The notes under the pieces are model-generated. The model ran no database searches, was not told the DNA's origin, and saw nothing but the letters and a program-made list of their open reading frames with translations. From a bacterium (GTDB lineage: Bacteria; UBA8248), in NCBI GenBank assembly GCA_022828125.1, contig JAJEJD010000032.1:124001-188000 (forward strand): DNA of 64,000 bases, written 5' to 3'. This document shows positions 34,928 through 43,663 of this stretch, one piece after another. Numbering within the stretch: the first letter of the stretch is position 1; each line of letters starts with the position of its first letter. The translations under genes were made by a program, and so were the position numbers.

Positions 34928-35173
34928 TTAGTTGGACGTGCGGCGGAGAACCAACGCCTCGACGATCTCGGCCTCGCCCAGGGTCTTTTCCGCCGGATGG
35001 GGCGGGTCTCCGTGTCGGCCATCCCACTCATGTTTCCCCGTGTCTAGGCTGATCTTCGTTATGGATATCCGCCCCGGCGTCAGATCGTCGTAGCCATTTT
35101 CGTAGCCGTTCACCACGACGCGCAGTCCGGCGGGATATTCTTGAAGCAGTTTGATCAACTCACCGACCAACAA
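34928..35173 (-). CDS. Small uncharacterised protein of defence-island type
   Basis: An 81-residue protein read from a TTG at 35173 (AAGGAG six bases upstream). It contains VGELIKLLQEYPAG, VVVNGYENGYDD and ends VEALVLRR, a pattern I recognise from a widespread family of small acidic proteins often near restriction genes, function unknown. The open frame continues upstream to 35266, but that part overlaps an hsdM fragment in another frame. A second TTG follows directly and is an alternative start. Confidence 0.6.
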   Translation of the reverse strand: MLVGELIKLLQEYPAGLRVVVNGYENGYDDLTPGRISITKISLDTGKHEWDGRHGDPPHPAEKTLGEAEIVEALVLRRTSN

Positions 35174-35337
35174 GTACGTTCTCCTTCCATCGGGAATCTC
35201 AACGTCTTCAGGTTCCCGGCGATAGCCGCATCCATCGCGCCGCGCAAGGCGTTGGCCATTTCCCAAAGCTCGCTCTCATAGCCCGTCGTGGCTCCGTTGT
35301 CTGGTTGCTGTTCTTTTTTCGATCCTGTTCGCGCCAT
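35155..35337 (-). pseudogene. Fragment of type I methyltransferase hsdM (N-terminus only)
   Basis: About 38 codons from an ATG at 35337 resemble the start of HsdM: a Lys/Gln-rich lead, then ESELWEMANALRGAMDAA, where a full HsdM would continue EYKHVV. Here the frame leaves the family at once and stops at 35155 in the region that serves as ribosome site and start of the 81-residue gene. So this is a truncated remnant from the type I system that also left the half-HsdS. Not expected to be functional. Confidence 0.65.
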
Positions 35338-35461
35338 GGTTCCTTTATCTCATCTGTCAGGCGTCATCGGTGGATATGTAATTTGCCGCCGGGCAGTTTA
35401 CAAACCGGGGCGACCCTTGTCATCCGGGAAATTCGGTGAGCCGGTTCGTTCTCGAAAACCA

Positions 35462-35800
35462 ACCCCCCTACCCCCCCTTGTCAGGGGTCAAACGCGAGTG
35501 ATGAACGAGCGTTTGCATAAGCCATTGACGAGAAACACATCGTCTTGCAAAACCTCCCTCTTCGGTCGGTTTTGACCCCCGACAAGGGGCTGTTGAAAAA
35601 CCCCTGTATGTGTCCATCAGCCCCTGGAAACCGCCGACGCCTCTTACCTCACCCTGAGTAGCCGCCGAAGGCGGCGTATCGAAGGGCGAGGGGATCGCGC
35701 CGTGGCGAGAGGGCATCCTTCGATACGCGGCTCCGCCGCTACTCAGGATGAGGAAGATGTGAGGACTTTTTCAACAACCCCCGACAAGAGAAGTGGGGGG
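35462..35800. repeat. Nested inverted-repeat elements C
   Basis: An outer, partly degraded G/C-run element (35462-35487 and onward) contains an inner element at about 35582-35782 with ends CTGTTGAAAAAC and, inverted, GTTGTTGAAAAAG. ACCCCCGACAAG lies directly outside or at both ends of the inner unit, like a target duplication. Inside is a hairpin, CCGCCGAAGGCGGCGTATCGAAGG against CCTTCGATACGCGGCTCCGCC. No gene seen from 35338 to 35807. Confidence 0.65.
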
Positions 35801-35807
35801 TTCGGGG

Positions 35808-36227
35808 CTACGGCGCGTCCCAGGGGTTTACGACGTCGACCTCGAGGCCGTCGAAATCGCGGACGTTTCTCGTCGCAATCGAAAGCGCATGCGCCACCGC
35901 CGTGCCTGCGATGAGCGCATCCCCCATATCCAGGACGCGGCCCGCGCGGTGCGCCCGCGCCCTCAGGCTCGCGGCCCGTGCGGCTTCGGGCCGGCCCACC
36001 GGCAGCACCCGGTCCGCGTATTCCGATACGAACGCGGAGAGTACCGCCCGGATTCCCTCGCGGCGGCGTCCAGGCGGGAGCAGTTCGACGCCGAAGTCCA
36101 GCTCGTGCAGGACGACGGCGGAGAGCCACAGATCCTCAACGTCGGCGAGGAACCCCGTCACCCCCGAATCCGGCGCGTCCCTCGTCAACTCCGAGAGGAC
36201 GTTCGTGTCGAGCAGGAACCCGCTCAT
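35808..36227 (-). CDS. vapC: PIN-domain toxin VapC
   Basis: A 139-residue PIN ribonuclease. Acidic active-site residues are visible in FLLDTNVLSEL (D7), HELDFGVE (E and D near 42-45), DMGDALIAG (D near 100) and ATRNVRDFDGL (D near 120), the usual VapC order. The toxin cleaves RNA, commonly initiator tRNA or rRNA. ATG at 36227 overlaps the antitoxin stop as ATGA. The longer open frame to 36362 overlaps the antitoxin and is not the start. Confidence 0.93.
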   Translation of the reverse strand: MSGFLLDTNVLSELTRDAPDSGVTGFLADVEDLWLSAVVLHELDFGVELLPPGRRREGIRAVLSAFVSEYADRVLPVGRPEAARAASLRARAHRAGRVLDMGDALIAGTAVAHALSIATRNVRDFDGLEVDVVNPWDAP

Positions 36228-36508
36228 TCGGCATCGCCGCCCGCGAAGGGTATCTCTCTCCGGGAGCCTCTCGTCCCCGGGATATCCAGGTTCGCGCCGC
36301 GCGGCATGTTCTCGACGAGCCACCGCCCCATGGGCTTGCGGGGCGACTCCTTCGCGTACCACTTCGCGGCGGGCACGACCACGAAGGGCCGCCTCGCGCC
36401 GATATGCTGCGGCCCCTCCTCCTCGGCGAGGCGCAACACCTCGGACAGGCGCGCCTTGGCCTCGGCGACCGTCCAGACCCGGCGGGGTTTGGGATGTTGT
36501 TCGGCCAT
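36224..36508 (-). CDS. Phd/YefM-type antitoxin of VapC
   Basis: A 94-residue protein with the type II Phd/YefM pattern VWTVAEAKARLSEVLRLAEEEGPQ in the N-terminal DNA-binding dimer domain, followed by RRPFVVVPAAKWY. The C-terminal region, LDIPGTRGSR, should wrap the toxin. The ATG at 36508 follows GAGGGAG. It should repress its own promoter through the inverted repeat at 36527-36549. First gene of the pair. Confidence 0.9.
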   Translation of the reverse strand: MAEQHPKPRRVWTVAEAKARLSEVLRLAEEEGPQHIGARRPFVVVPAAKWYAKESPRKPMGRWLVENMPRGANLDIPGTRGSRREIPFAGGDAE

Positions 36509-36526
36509 GGCTCCCTCAAGCGAAAA

Positions 36527-36565
36527 ATATAGTCCAATATAGACTATATTATCGATCGGCGTCAA
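36527..36565 (-). promoter_or_regulatory. Promoter and operator of the VapBC pair
   Basis: Read on the reverse strand, TTGACG (36565-36560) and TATATT (36541-36536) are 18 bp apart. Overlapping the -10 is a perfect inverted repeat, ATATAGTC/GACTATAT (36527-36534 and 36542-36549, 7-bp spacer). The antitoxin ATG is 19 bp further on. This is the classical layout for conditional autoregulation by a toxin-antitoxin complex. Confidence 0.75.
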
Positions 36566-36587
36566 GGGTCGGAAAACCACATACGGA

Positions 36588-36925
36588 GGGATCGCATTTC
36601 CCCGCATTTGCGGCTAGGCGCTCATTACCCCCTCCCGGGGTCCGCGCGAAATTCTTAACGTCTCGTTCGAAATCGACCCGCATTTGCCCGCAATTGCCGT
36701 CGCGCTGCCCGGGACGCGAGCGCGTATGATGGCGGAGCCGGTCGCTTCGCTCGAAAATATCGAATTCCCGAAAAATTCAATAAATATCGATAAATTAACG
36801 GGGTTTTTCCGTAAATTTCTGTAAATTGTTTTCCTGGGAAATGGCGCGCTTGAACCAAGCGCAGGGGGATTCTGCCACAATCCGCCGGCCCCGCCGTAAC
36901 GGCAAATGCGGGGAAATGCGGAGTC
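36588..36925 (-). repeat. Dispersed non-coding element, copy 1 (inverted relative to 48617-49022)
   Basis: About 340 bp collinear with copy 2 when read on the reverse strand. Shared blocks include CGCATTTCCCCGCATTTGCCGT at one end, GTGGCAGAATCC, an A+T-rich centre with AATTTATCGATATTTAT, GAAGCGACCGGCTCCG, CGGCAATTGCGGGCAAATGCGG, and GGGGAAATGCGATCCC at the far end. The flanking TTTCCCCGCATTTG-type motifs form terminal inverted repeats. No protein frame is conserved between copies. Nothing else is seen up to 37010. Confidence 0.75.
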
Positions 36926-37010
36926 GAAACGCGCGGCAAGGCCTGATGCGCTTTCCCCGAGGGGTCAAGAATGTTCTTTGTTAAATAATTGTAATTTAAT
37001 GCGTTATCGA

Positions 37011-38177
37011 TTACACGACTTTCCCGGCTCGCAGGCGGGCGATTTCCTCCGGTCCGTAGCCCAGCTCTGCGAGAATCTCATCGGTGTGCTCGCCCAGCAT
37101 CGGCGCAGGCCTTGAAAAATCAAGCGTTTCGCCCTCGAACGCAACCGGCGGGGCGGGCATGAGGCCAGGCCCCGCAGCGGGGTGGTCGACCTCGACGAAG
37201 GCTTCCGGGAAGCGCTCCTTGACTTGCGCCACGTCGTTGATGGCGCTCACCGTAACCCCTTGAGGGATAAGGAGTTCCTCCCATTCGGCGGTCGTCTTTT
37301 CGGTGAGGACCTCCTCCAGGATCGCGCGCAGGGCGGCGTCGTTCGCCACGCGATCCTTGTTCTCGCGGAAGCGGGGGTCGTCCGCAAGCGCAGGCTTTTC
37401 AATGGCTTCGACGAATACGCGGTAGCGGTTCGTGTTCGATATGGCGACGTACAGGAGGCCGTCCCTGGTGCGGTAGCCCGAGAAGGGGGAGACCACGGGA
37501 TGGGAAAGTCCTTCCGGTTCAGGCACTTGGCCGGTAAACGTGTGGCGCGCCACCGGGTTCTCCATGATGTTCACGGTCGCGCCCATCATGGAGGCGTCCA
37601 CGCGGGCGCCCTCGCCGGTGCGCTCCCGGCGCAGGAGGGCGGTGAGGATTCCCGAGAGCAGGTAGAGGCCGCTCGTCACGTCGACTATCGAGACCCCCAC
37701 GCGCACGGGCGCCCCGCCCACCGGCCCCGTCACGCTGATGAGGCCGCCCGCCGCTTGCAAGAGGCTGTCGAAAGCGGGGCGTCGCGCGTGTTCGCCGGTC
37801 TGGCCGAAGCCGGATACCGCGCCGTATACGAGCCGGGGGTTTTCCGCCTTCAGGACCTCCCAGCCGACGCCCAGGCGGTCCATGACGCCGGGGAGGAGGT
37901 TCTCCACGAGAACGTCCGCTCCCCGGCAGAGTTTCCTGAAAACCTCGACGCCATCGGGGTTTTTGAGATCAAGCGCGATGGAGCGCTTGCCCCGGTTCAA
38001 GCTCATGAAGTAGCTGCTCTCGCCGTTTTTGAACGGGCCGATGGCGCGGCTGTCCTCCCCGCCCGGGCGCTCCACCTTGATGACCTCGGCGCCATAGCCC
38101 GCCAGATAGAGCGATACGATGGGGCCGGCGTTGAACTGGCTGGCGTCGATGACCTTCAGGCCCTGGAGGAGTGGCAT
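37011..38177 (-). CDS. CaiB/BaiF family (class III) CoA-transferase
   Basis: A 388-residue class III CoA-transferase. Visible: N-terminal VIDASQFNAGPIVSLYLAGYGAEVIKVERP, CoA-site MSLNRGKRSIALDLKNP, catalytic Asp in RPAFDSLLQAAGG, and C-terminal HPVVSPFSGYRTRDG and ILAELGYGPEEIARL. It moves CoA between organic acids, as in formyl-CoA or carnitine metabolism; the acid pair is unknown. It follows the zinc-ribbon OB-fold gene by 18 bp on the same strand. Confidence 0.93.
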   Translation of the reverse strand: MPLLQGLKVIDASQFNAGPIVSLYLAGYGAEVIKVERPGGEDSRAIGPFKNGESSYFMSLNRGKRSIALDLKNPDGVEVFRKLCRGADVLVENLLPGVMDRLGVGWEVLKAENPRLVYGAVSGFGQTGEHARRPAFDSLLQAAGGLISVTGPVGGAPVRVGVSIVDVTSGLYLLSGILTALLRRERTGEGARVDASMMGATVNIMENPVARHTFTGQVPEPEGLSHPVVSPFSGYRTRDGLLYVAISNTNRYRVFVEAIEKPALADDPRFRENKDRVANDAALRAILEEVLTEKTTAEWEELLIPQGVTVSAINDVAQVKERFPEAFVEVDHPAAGPGLMPAPPVAFEGETLDFSRPAPMLGEHTDEILAELGYGPEEIARLRAGKVV

Positions 38178-38195
38178 CGGCTGAGAAAATGCTCT

Positions 38196-39095
38196 CTAGC
38201 GGCGTTTCGGGGTGGTTTTGGAGGCCGTTTTCTTCTGCGAGGTTTTGGAGGTGGAGGTTTTCACCGCTGTTTTCGTCGTCGCCCTCGCCCCGGCCGCCTT
38301 GCCTGCGGCGGCTTTCCTGGCGGCGGCGCTCCTGTTCGTCGTATTCGCGGCCTTGGCGGCGCTCGTTTTCTTGTTGGCAGGCGCTTTCGCTTTGGCACTG
38401 GCCGTTTTACTCTTCGCCGCCGTTGTTTTCCTGGGGGCGGCAGTTGTCATCTTCTTCGCAGTGGAGGCTTTCCCCCTGGCTTGCGTTCGCGTTTTCTGCG
38501 CCGCAGCTTTCGGGGGGGATTTTTTCCGCCGAACCTTTTGTTTTTTCGCATGTTCCTCATTTCGCCCACGCGAGGCCTCGGCCGCCTGCATTTCTTCTTC
38601 GGTGGGCGGAAAAACGGGTTTTCTGCGTCCCGTTATCAGGCGAAAGGCATATCCCACCTGCGTTTCACGCCATTCATTCTCTCCGAGGTCCTGCAACACG
38701 AGTTCCACCGGGGAACCGGGGATAAGCAAGTCCCGATAGCCTTCCCAGCCGATCAGGTGGGAATTTATCTTTATCCCCTCATCCAGCAGTATAACCGCGG
38801 AAACATGCTCTGCATTCCCATCTACGGAGGAATGCGTGATGGTGGCCGAAAGAAGTTTACCCTTCCCGCTCAAAAGCACCTCGCTCGTGCTGCGCGGACA
38901 GACCGGATTATCGCAAGTCGTTTTCGAGCCGGTTTTCGGGAAAAAATATTCCTCGCATTCCCTGCAAACGGAACCGATGAGTTTGGGCCTATGTCGAACA
39001 TTCCTGGGAATCGTAAAAACATCACGCATAAATGGAACGACAACTTTATTCTTTTCAGGAACGAAAATCGAAGGCTCATTTTGAGGGGAAATCAT
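38196..39095 (-). CDS. Zinc-ribbon/OB-fold protein (DUF35-like) with histone-H1-like basic tail
   Basis: A 299-residue protein. An N-terminal zinc ribbon (SVCRECEEYFFP ... TTCDNPVCP) is followed by an OB-fold (GKLLSATITHSS ... YAFRLITGRRKPVFP), as in DUF35/ChsH2-like acyl-CoA-binding partners of thiolases. From about residue 182 the chain turns into about 120 residues of Lys, Ala, Thr and Ser repeats (AAKKT-like units, KTSTSKTSQKKT), like histone H1 or AlgP tails. The tail is not part of the usual family. It may bind nucleic acid or polyphosphate (inference). Upstream of the CoA-transferase gene in one operon. Confidence 0.82.
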   Translation of the reverse strand: MISPQNEPSIFVPEKNKVVVPFMRDVFTIPRNVRHRPKLIGSVCRECEEYFFPKTGSKTTCDNPVCPRSTSEVLLSGKGKLLSATITHSSVDGNAEHVSAVILLDEGIKINSHLIGWEGYRDLLIPGSPVELVLQDLGENEWRETQVGYAFRLITGRRKPVFPPTEEEMQAAEASRGRNEEHAKKQKVRRKKSPPKAAAQKTRTQARGKASTAKKMTTAAPRKTTAAKSKTASAKAKAPANKKTSAAKAANTTNRSAAARKAAAGKAAGARATTKTAVKTSTSKTSQKKTASKTTPKRR

Positions 39096-39319
39096 GCACT
39101 ACCCTACTTTTCAAGTTTCGAAGAACCAAATCTAATGGAACGAAATGCAAACGGCTAGTAAAAATTCATAGGCATGCCGGGATTAGTGCGCGAACACTAC
39201 CAAGGGGTCGGGCGGGTGTCAAGATGAATTCAAACCGGAGAAATCCCCCCATCCGCCTTAAGAGAGATGACCTCCATTCATGATACATTGACTCCCAAGC
39301 CAACCTTGATACTGACGAC

Positions 39320-39348
39320 TTGACCATTCAAAACCTGCAATCTTATAG
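39320..39348 (+). promoter_or_regulatory. Candidate promoter of the selA operon
   Basis: TTGACC (39320-39325) and TTATAG (39343-39348) are separated by 17 bp, placing a transcript start near 39355, shortly before the ATG at 39380 with its AAGGGATG ribosome site. This supports 39380, not the upstream in-frame ATG at 39320, as the start of selA. The rest of 39096-39319 holds nothing I can name. Confidence 0.45.
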
Positions 39349-39379
39349 TCGACAATCGTATTCATATAAGGGATGCGGC

Positions 39380-40822
39380 ATGACTTCTCCAGACGCTCGA
39401 AATCTTCCATCCAAGCTGCTTCGACTATTGCCTTCGGTGGATGAAATCGTTACCCGCCTCAAAAATGACGGTGTCAACGGCTCATCAGACACTGCCCTAT
39501 CCGATGCCGTCAGAAAAGCAATCGGAAAAAAAAGACAGCTTCTGCTCGAGCAAACGAAACAAGAACTTCCGAACGTAACGGAAACCGCATCGCTGTGCGA
39601 GCAAACGCTTCGGGATATCGTTCTCGATGAGGCAAAACAAATCCTTTCCTCGAATAAACAACTTGGGCTAAAAAAAGTCATCAACGCCACAGGAATCGTG
39701 CTGCATACAAATCTGGGTCGCGCCCCATTAAGTGACGCCGCAAGGTCCGCCCTCAATGATGTTGCTCAAGGATATTCAAATCTGGAATTCGATTTGAACC
39801 TCGGGCAGAGAGGGAAAAGAGGTTCTGATGTGGAATCTCTCCTTTGCCAACTCACAGGGGCGGAGGCGGCCCTAGTCGTCAACAACAATGCTGCAGCCGT
39901 GATGTTCGCGATTCACACGATGGCCAATTCCGCCGAAGTGCTCGTTTCCAGAGGCGAGTTGGTCGAAATCGGCGGTTCTTTCCGAATCCCGGATATCATG
40001 CGCCAAAGCGGCGCAAAATTAGTTGAGGTAGGGACGACGAACAAAACGAGAATATCCGACTACCGCAACGCCATCACCCAAGATACGGCCTTGCTGCTCA
40101 AAGCGCATACAAGCAATTACAGGATTGTCGGCTTTACGGAAGAAACATCTCGCGATGAACTCTCGGAAATCAGCAGGGAAACAAACATACCCACGCTGGA
40201 AGATCTCGGGAGCGGTTCATTTCTTCATGTCGATGGTCTGCCGCATGAACCCACCGTCATTGAGTCAATTCAGGCAGGAATCGATGTCGTTACCTTTTCC
40301 GGGGACAAGCTTCTCGGTGGCCCGCAGGCCGGCATTGTCGTAGGCAAGGCAATATGGGTGGAAAAAATGAAAAAACACCCGCTTATGCGCATTCTCAGGC
40401 TCGACAAGCTTACGCTCGCCGCCCTAGAGGCGACACTCAGGGCATATCTCGATCCTGATGCCGCCCATACTCAGATTCCGACACTTCACATGTTATCCAC
40501 CAACCGGGAAAAACTGAAAAAACAGGCCGAATGTCTGATGGATCTCATAGGGGAAAATACCTGTTCCGTACTTGGCGCCAGGGTGGAGGAAACGTCGGGT
40601 ATGGTAGGCGGCGGGGCCATGCCCCTGGCGGAACTGGATAGCTACGCTGTCACCTTATCTCCTCAAAACTCTTCCGCCAAATCGTTGGAGACCAAGCTGC
40701 GGAATGCTGTTCCACCTGTCGTGGCACGCATTCATGAGGATAAAGTAATACTGGATCTGCGTTGTATTCGAGAAGATGAAATGAATCAGCTTGCCGTGAT
40801 TCTCAACGAATTCGTCAAGTAG
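39380..40822 (+). CDS. selA: L-seryl-tRNA(Sec) selenium transferase
   Basis: A 480-residue SelA. N-terminal helical tRNA-binding region (LPSVDEIVTRLKNDG), then KKVINATGIVLHTNLGRAPLS, VVNNNAAAVMFAIHT, SRGELVEIGGSFRIPDIM, and the PLP lysine in FSGDKLLGGPQAGIVVG. It converts Ser-tRNA(Sec) to Sec-tRNA(Sec) with selenophosphate. Heads an operon with an alpha/beta hydrolase, selB and an aminotransferase. Composition is noticeably less GC-rich than genes on either side of the operon. Confidence 0.96.
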   Translation: MTSPDARNLPSKLLRLLPSVDEIVTRLKNDGVNGSSDTALSDAVRKAIGKKRQLLLEQTKQELPNVTETASLCEQTLRDIVLDEAKQILSSNKQLGLKKVINATGIVLHTNLGRAPLSDAARSALNDVAQGYSNLEFDLNLGQRGKRGSDVESLLCQLTGAEAALVVNNNAAAVMFAIHTMANSAEVLVSRGELVEIGGSFRIPDIMRQSGAKLVEVGTTNKTRISDYRNAITQDTALLLKAHTSNYRIVGFTEETSRDELSEISRETNIPTLEDLGSGSFLHVDGLPHEPTVIESIQAGIDVVTFSGDKLLGGPQAGIVVGKAIWVEKMKKHPLMRILRLDKLTLAALEATLRAYLDPDAAHTQIPTLHMLSTNREKLKKQAECLMDLIGENTCSVLGARVEETSGMVGGGAMPLAELDSYAVTLSPQNSSAKSLETKLRNAVPPVVARIHEDKVILDLRCIREDEMNQLAVILNEFVK

Positions 40823-40878
40823 TCACTAACCATCTGTGCAATATTTTTTTGCCATCACGAAAAAGGGACAATATTCCG

Positions 40879-41682
40879 ATGCCAACCGTTAATTCCGATG
40901 GTGTTGCCATAGATTATGAAGTCATCAATCCCCAGCATACCGATACGCCCGTATTCTTAATCACCGGGCTCGGAGGCATTCGCGGGATATGGGCAAAGCA
41001 AATCGACGCTTTTTCCGCTACGAGACCGCTTATCCTTCATGACCATAGGGGAACGGGAAAAAGCGACAAACCGAGTGGGGTTTATAGTGTCCCTAACATG
41101 GCGAAAGACGTCATTGCCATCATGGATGATCTTGAAATAGAAAAGGCGCACCTCGTCGGCAGTTCAACGGGGGGCGCAATTATCCAAGTGATGTGTATCG
41201 ACTATTCTGAGCGTGTCAAAAGCGGGTCTATCGTAAGTTCCTGGCCCAAGAGCGACGCATATTTCACCCGCCAGTTCAGTGTGCGCAAAGAAGTTCTACT
41301 TGAGATGGGCTGGGAGACCTATACGAGATTTTCCACATTCACCTTGCATAGCCCGAAGTTTTTCACAGACAATTTTCAAGAAATTCAAATGCAGGAAAAC
41401 CAATCGATCGCAAACGCGCCGCCCGCCGAGATCATGGCCGAGAGAATCGACTGCATTATTGCGCACGATCAGTTGGATCGCTTGGGTCAAATCACACGTC
41501 CGGTACTGGTGGCCGTTGCAAGAGACGATGTCGTCACTCCGCCGTATTATTCCCATCAATTGAGTGAAGCCATTCCTGGAGCCGAATTGAAGTTTTTTAA
41601 CGAAGGCGGCCATTTCGTTTATATCGAGAAGCCGGGTGAATTCAATGAGTCCATCCTGGAATTCATCCATCGCCATGACTAA
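40879..41682 (+). CDS. Alpha/beta hydrolase in the selA-selB operon
   Basis: A 267-residue alpha/beta hydrolase: oxyanion region LITGLGGIRGIWAKQ, HDHRGTGKSDKP, nucleophile S96 in LVGSSTGGA, a late Asp in VAVARDDVVTPP and the catalytic His in NEGGHFVYIEKPGEF. Close in layout to RutD or 3-oxoadipate enol-lactonase. The substrate is unknown. It sits 56 bp after selA and 48 bp before selB, an unusual place for a hydrolase; ATG 40879 has AAGGGA upstream. Confidence 0.85.
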   Translation: MPTVNSDGVAIDYEVINPQHTDTPVFLITGLGGIRGIWAKQIDAFSATRPLILHDHRGTGKSDKPSGVYSVPNMAKDVIAIMDDLEIEKAHLVGSSTGGAIIQVMCIDYSERVKSGSIVSSWPKSDAYFTRQFSVRKEVLLEMGWETYTRFSTFTLHSPKFFTDNFQEIQMQENQSIANAPPAEIMAERIDCIIAHDQLDRLGQITRPVLVAVARDDVVTPPYYSHQLSEAIPGAELKFFNEGGHFVYIEKPGEFNESILEFIHRHD

Positions 41683-41730
41683 TCGATATTTTCATAACTC
41701 GCCTACCAACCATAAAGACGAAACCACTTT

Positions 41731-43641
41731 ATGAAACACGTTGTCATCGGAACCGCCGGCCACATTGATCACGGCAAAACCTCTCTCGTCAAAGCATTGA
41801 CCGGCACAGACACCGACCGCCTCAAAGAGGAAAAAGAACGCGGCATCACCATCGAGCTCGGGTTCGCCGAGTTGATTCTCGATAACGTCCACGCAGGTAT
41901 CGTGGACGTTCCGGGCCATGAGCGATTCGTAAAAAACATGCTGGCGGGGGTCGGCGGCATCGATTTGGTCATGCTGATCGTTGCTGCCGATGAAGGCATC
42001 ATGCCGCAAACGAGGGAACATTTGTCCATTTGCCGACTTCTCGGTGTTAAAACCGGACTCATCGTGCTCACCAAGACAGATCTGGTTGAGCCGGAATGGG
42101 TCGAACTTGTCACGGACGACATACAGGACTTCGTAAAAGATACTTTCCTGGAAGAAAAACCCATTGTGCCGGTTTCAGCTCAAACCGGCGATGGTCTGGA
42201 TAATCTCAAAAAAGCCTTGAGCGAAATCGCTAATCAAACGCCTGTAAAAAGCGAAACGGGTATCTTTCGGATACCGATTGACCGCGTTTTCACGATGCGG
42301 GGCTTCGGGGTCGTGATTACAGGAACCTTGTTCAGTGGAAGTGTGGCTGTGGGTGAACAGGTTGAAGTTTACCCCAAAGCTCTTCAGGCGCGCGTTCGTG
42401 GCCTGCAAGTACATGGGGAGTCCGTGGAAAAATCGACCGCCGGCCTCAGAACCGCCGTGAATCTTCAGGGCCTCGAGCACACCGATGTGTTCAGAGGAGA
42501 CATCATCGGTCATCGAGATGAACTGAAAACGACGTACATGCTTGACGTCCATCTGGAACATCTCTCCGACGCGCCCCGCCCGCTGAAAACCCGCAATCGG
42601 ATACGGTTCCATGCAGGGACCGCCGAAATCATGGGCAGGATATCTCTCATTGGACGAGACGTGCTGGAACCGGGAGAAAATTCATTTGCCCAAATACGGC
42701 TGGAGGAACCTATCGTTGTACTACCCAGAGATCGATTCGTCATCCGGAGTTATTCGCCAATCATCACGATAGGTGGTGGAGAAATCCTGGATATCATGCC
42801 TCGCAAGCATAGGCGACTGCGGAGTTCATCCCTGGCTCACCTGAAATCACTTTATCAAGGGGATGAAACGGAAAGACTGCTCATATTGCTTCGGGACTCA
42901 CGGTTGAACGGGGTTGAACTCGAAGACATCACAGGCCGTCTCACGCTAAAGCCGAACGATATAAAAAAAACCATTCAAGAATTATCAGCCCATGGAGAAG
43001 TGCAAATAATCGACCCAGCCAATTTCTTCTCCATGACTACAGCGCATTTCAACTCCGCCCAGAAAAATATTCTCTCTTTTTTGAGTGACTATCATACGGA
43101 TAACCCTCTTCGAACAGGCGCGCCCAGGGAGGAAGTTCGCGGTAAAGCAGGTGACCTCAACGAAAAAATCTTTGCCGCCGCACTCAAACACCTAAACGAA
43201 TCAAATAAAATCGTTGAAGATGGCGCCATCCTAAGGCTCGCCTCCCATTTCATAGAAATTGATGAAGCACTAGGTGAGGTAAAAACAAAGTTGGAGTCGG
43301 TTTTCAACAGTGCCAAATTTCAACCGCCATCCGTCGAAGACGCATTCTCACAAAGCGGCGGCAAAGGAAATGCAAATCAAAATGCCTTGCAAATTCTTAT
43401 TGATGAAGGAGTCCTGTTGCGACTGAAAGACAACATTATTTATCATCAGCATGCTTTAACCGAAGCAGAAAATCATCTCAGAGAGCATCTATCGATCAAC
43501 AGTGAAATTACGGCGGCGGAATTTCGGGATCTTTTGGGCATTACCAGAAAACATGCCATACCCTTGCTTGAATATTTTGATACTGCGCGAATTACCCTGC
43601 GAGTGGGAGATAAAAGAGTGCTTCGACCAGACGCAAGATAA
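41731..43641 (+). CDS. selB: Selenocysteine-specific elongation factor
   Basis: A 636-residue SelB. GTPase motifs G1 [11 protein letters not shown]3 DVPGHERF and G4 LTKTDLV; EF-Tu-like domains II-III follow ([26 protein letters not shown]). The C-terminal 230 residues hold the winged-helix repeats that bind the SECIS hairpin ([40 protein letters not shown] end). It delivers Sec-tRNA to UGA codons. No selC tRNA or selD is visible in the window. Confidence 0.97.
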   Translation: MKHVVIGTAGHIDHGKTSLVKALTGTDTDRLKEEKERGITIELGFAELILDNVHAGIVDVPGHERFVKNMLAGVGGIDLVMLIVAADEGIMPQTREHLSICRLLGVKTGLIVLTKTDLVEPEWVELVTDDIQDFVKDTFLEEKPIVPVSAQTGDGLDNLKKALSEIANQTPVKSETGIFRIPIDRVFTMRGFGVVITGTLFSGSVAVGEQVEVYPKALQARVRGLQVHGESVEKSTAGLRTAVNLQGLEHTDVFRGDIIGHRDELKTTYMLDVHLEHLSDAPRPLKTRNRIRFHAGTAEIMGRISLIGRDVLEPGENSFAQIRLEEPIVVLPRDRFVIRSYSPIITIGGGEILDIMPRKHRRLRSSSLAHLKSLYQGDETERLLILLRDSRLNGVELEDITGRLTLKPNDIKKTIQELSAHGEVQIIDPANFFSMTTAHFNSAQKNILSFLSDYHTDNPLRTGAPREEVRGKAGDLNEKIFAAALKHLNESNKIVEDGAILRLASHFIEIDEALGEVKTKLESVFNSAKFQPPSVEDAFSQSGGKGNANQNALQILIDEGVLLRLKDNIIYHQHALTEAENHLREHLSINSEITAAEFRDLLGITRKHAIPLLEYFDTARITLRVGDKRVLRPDAR

Positions 43642-43663
43642 ATCCCTTTACAAGGAATGAAAA

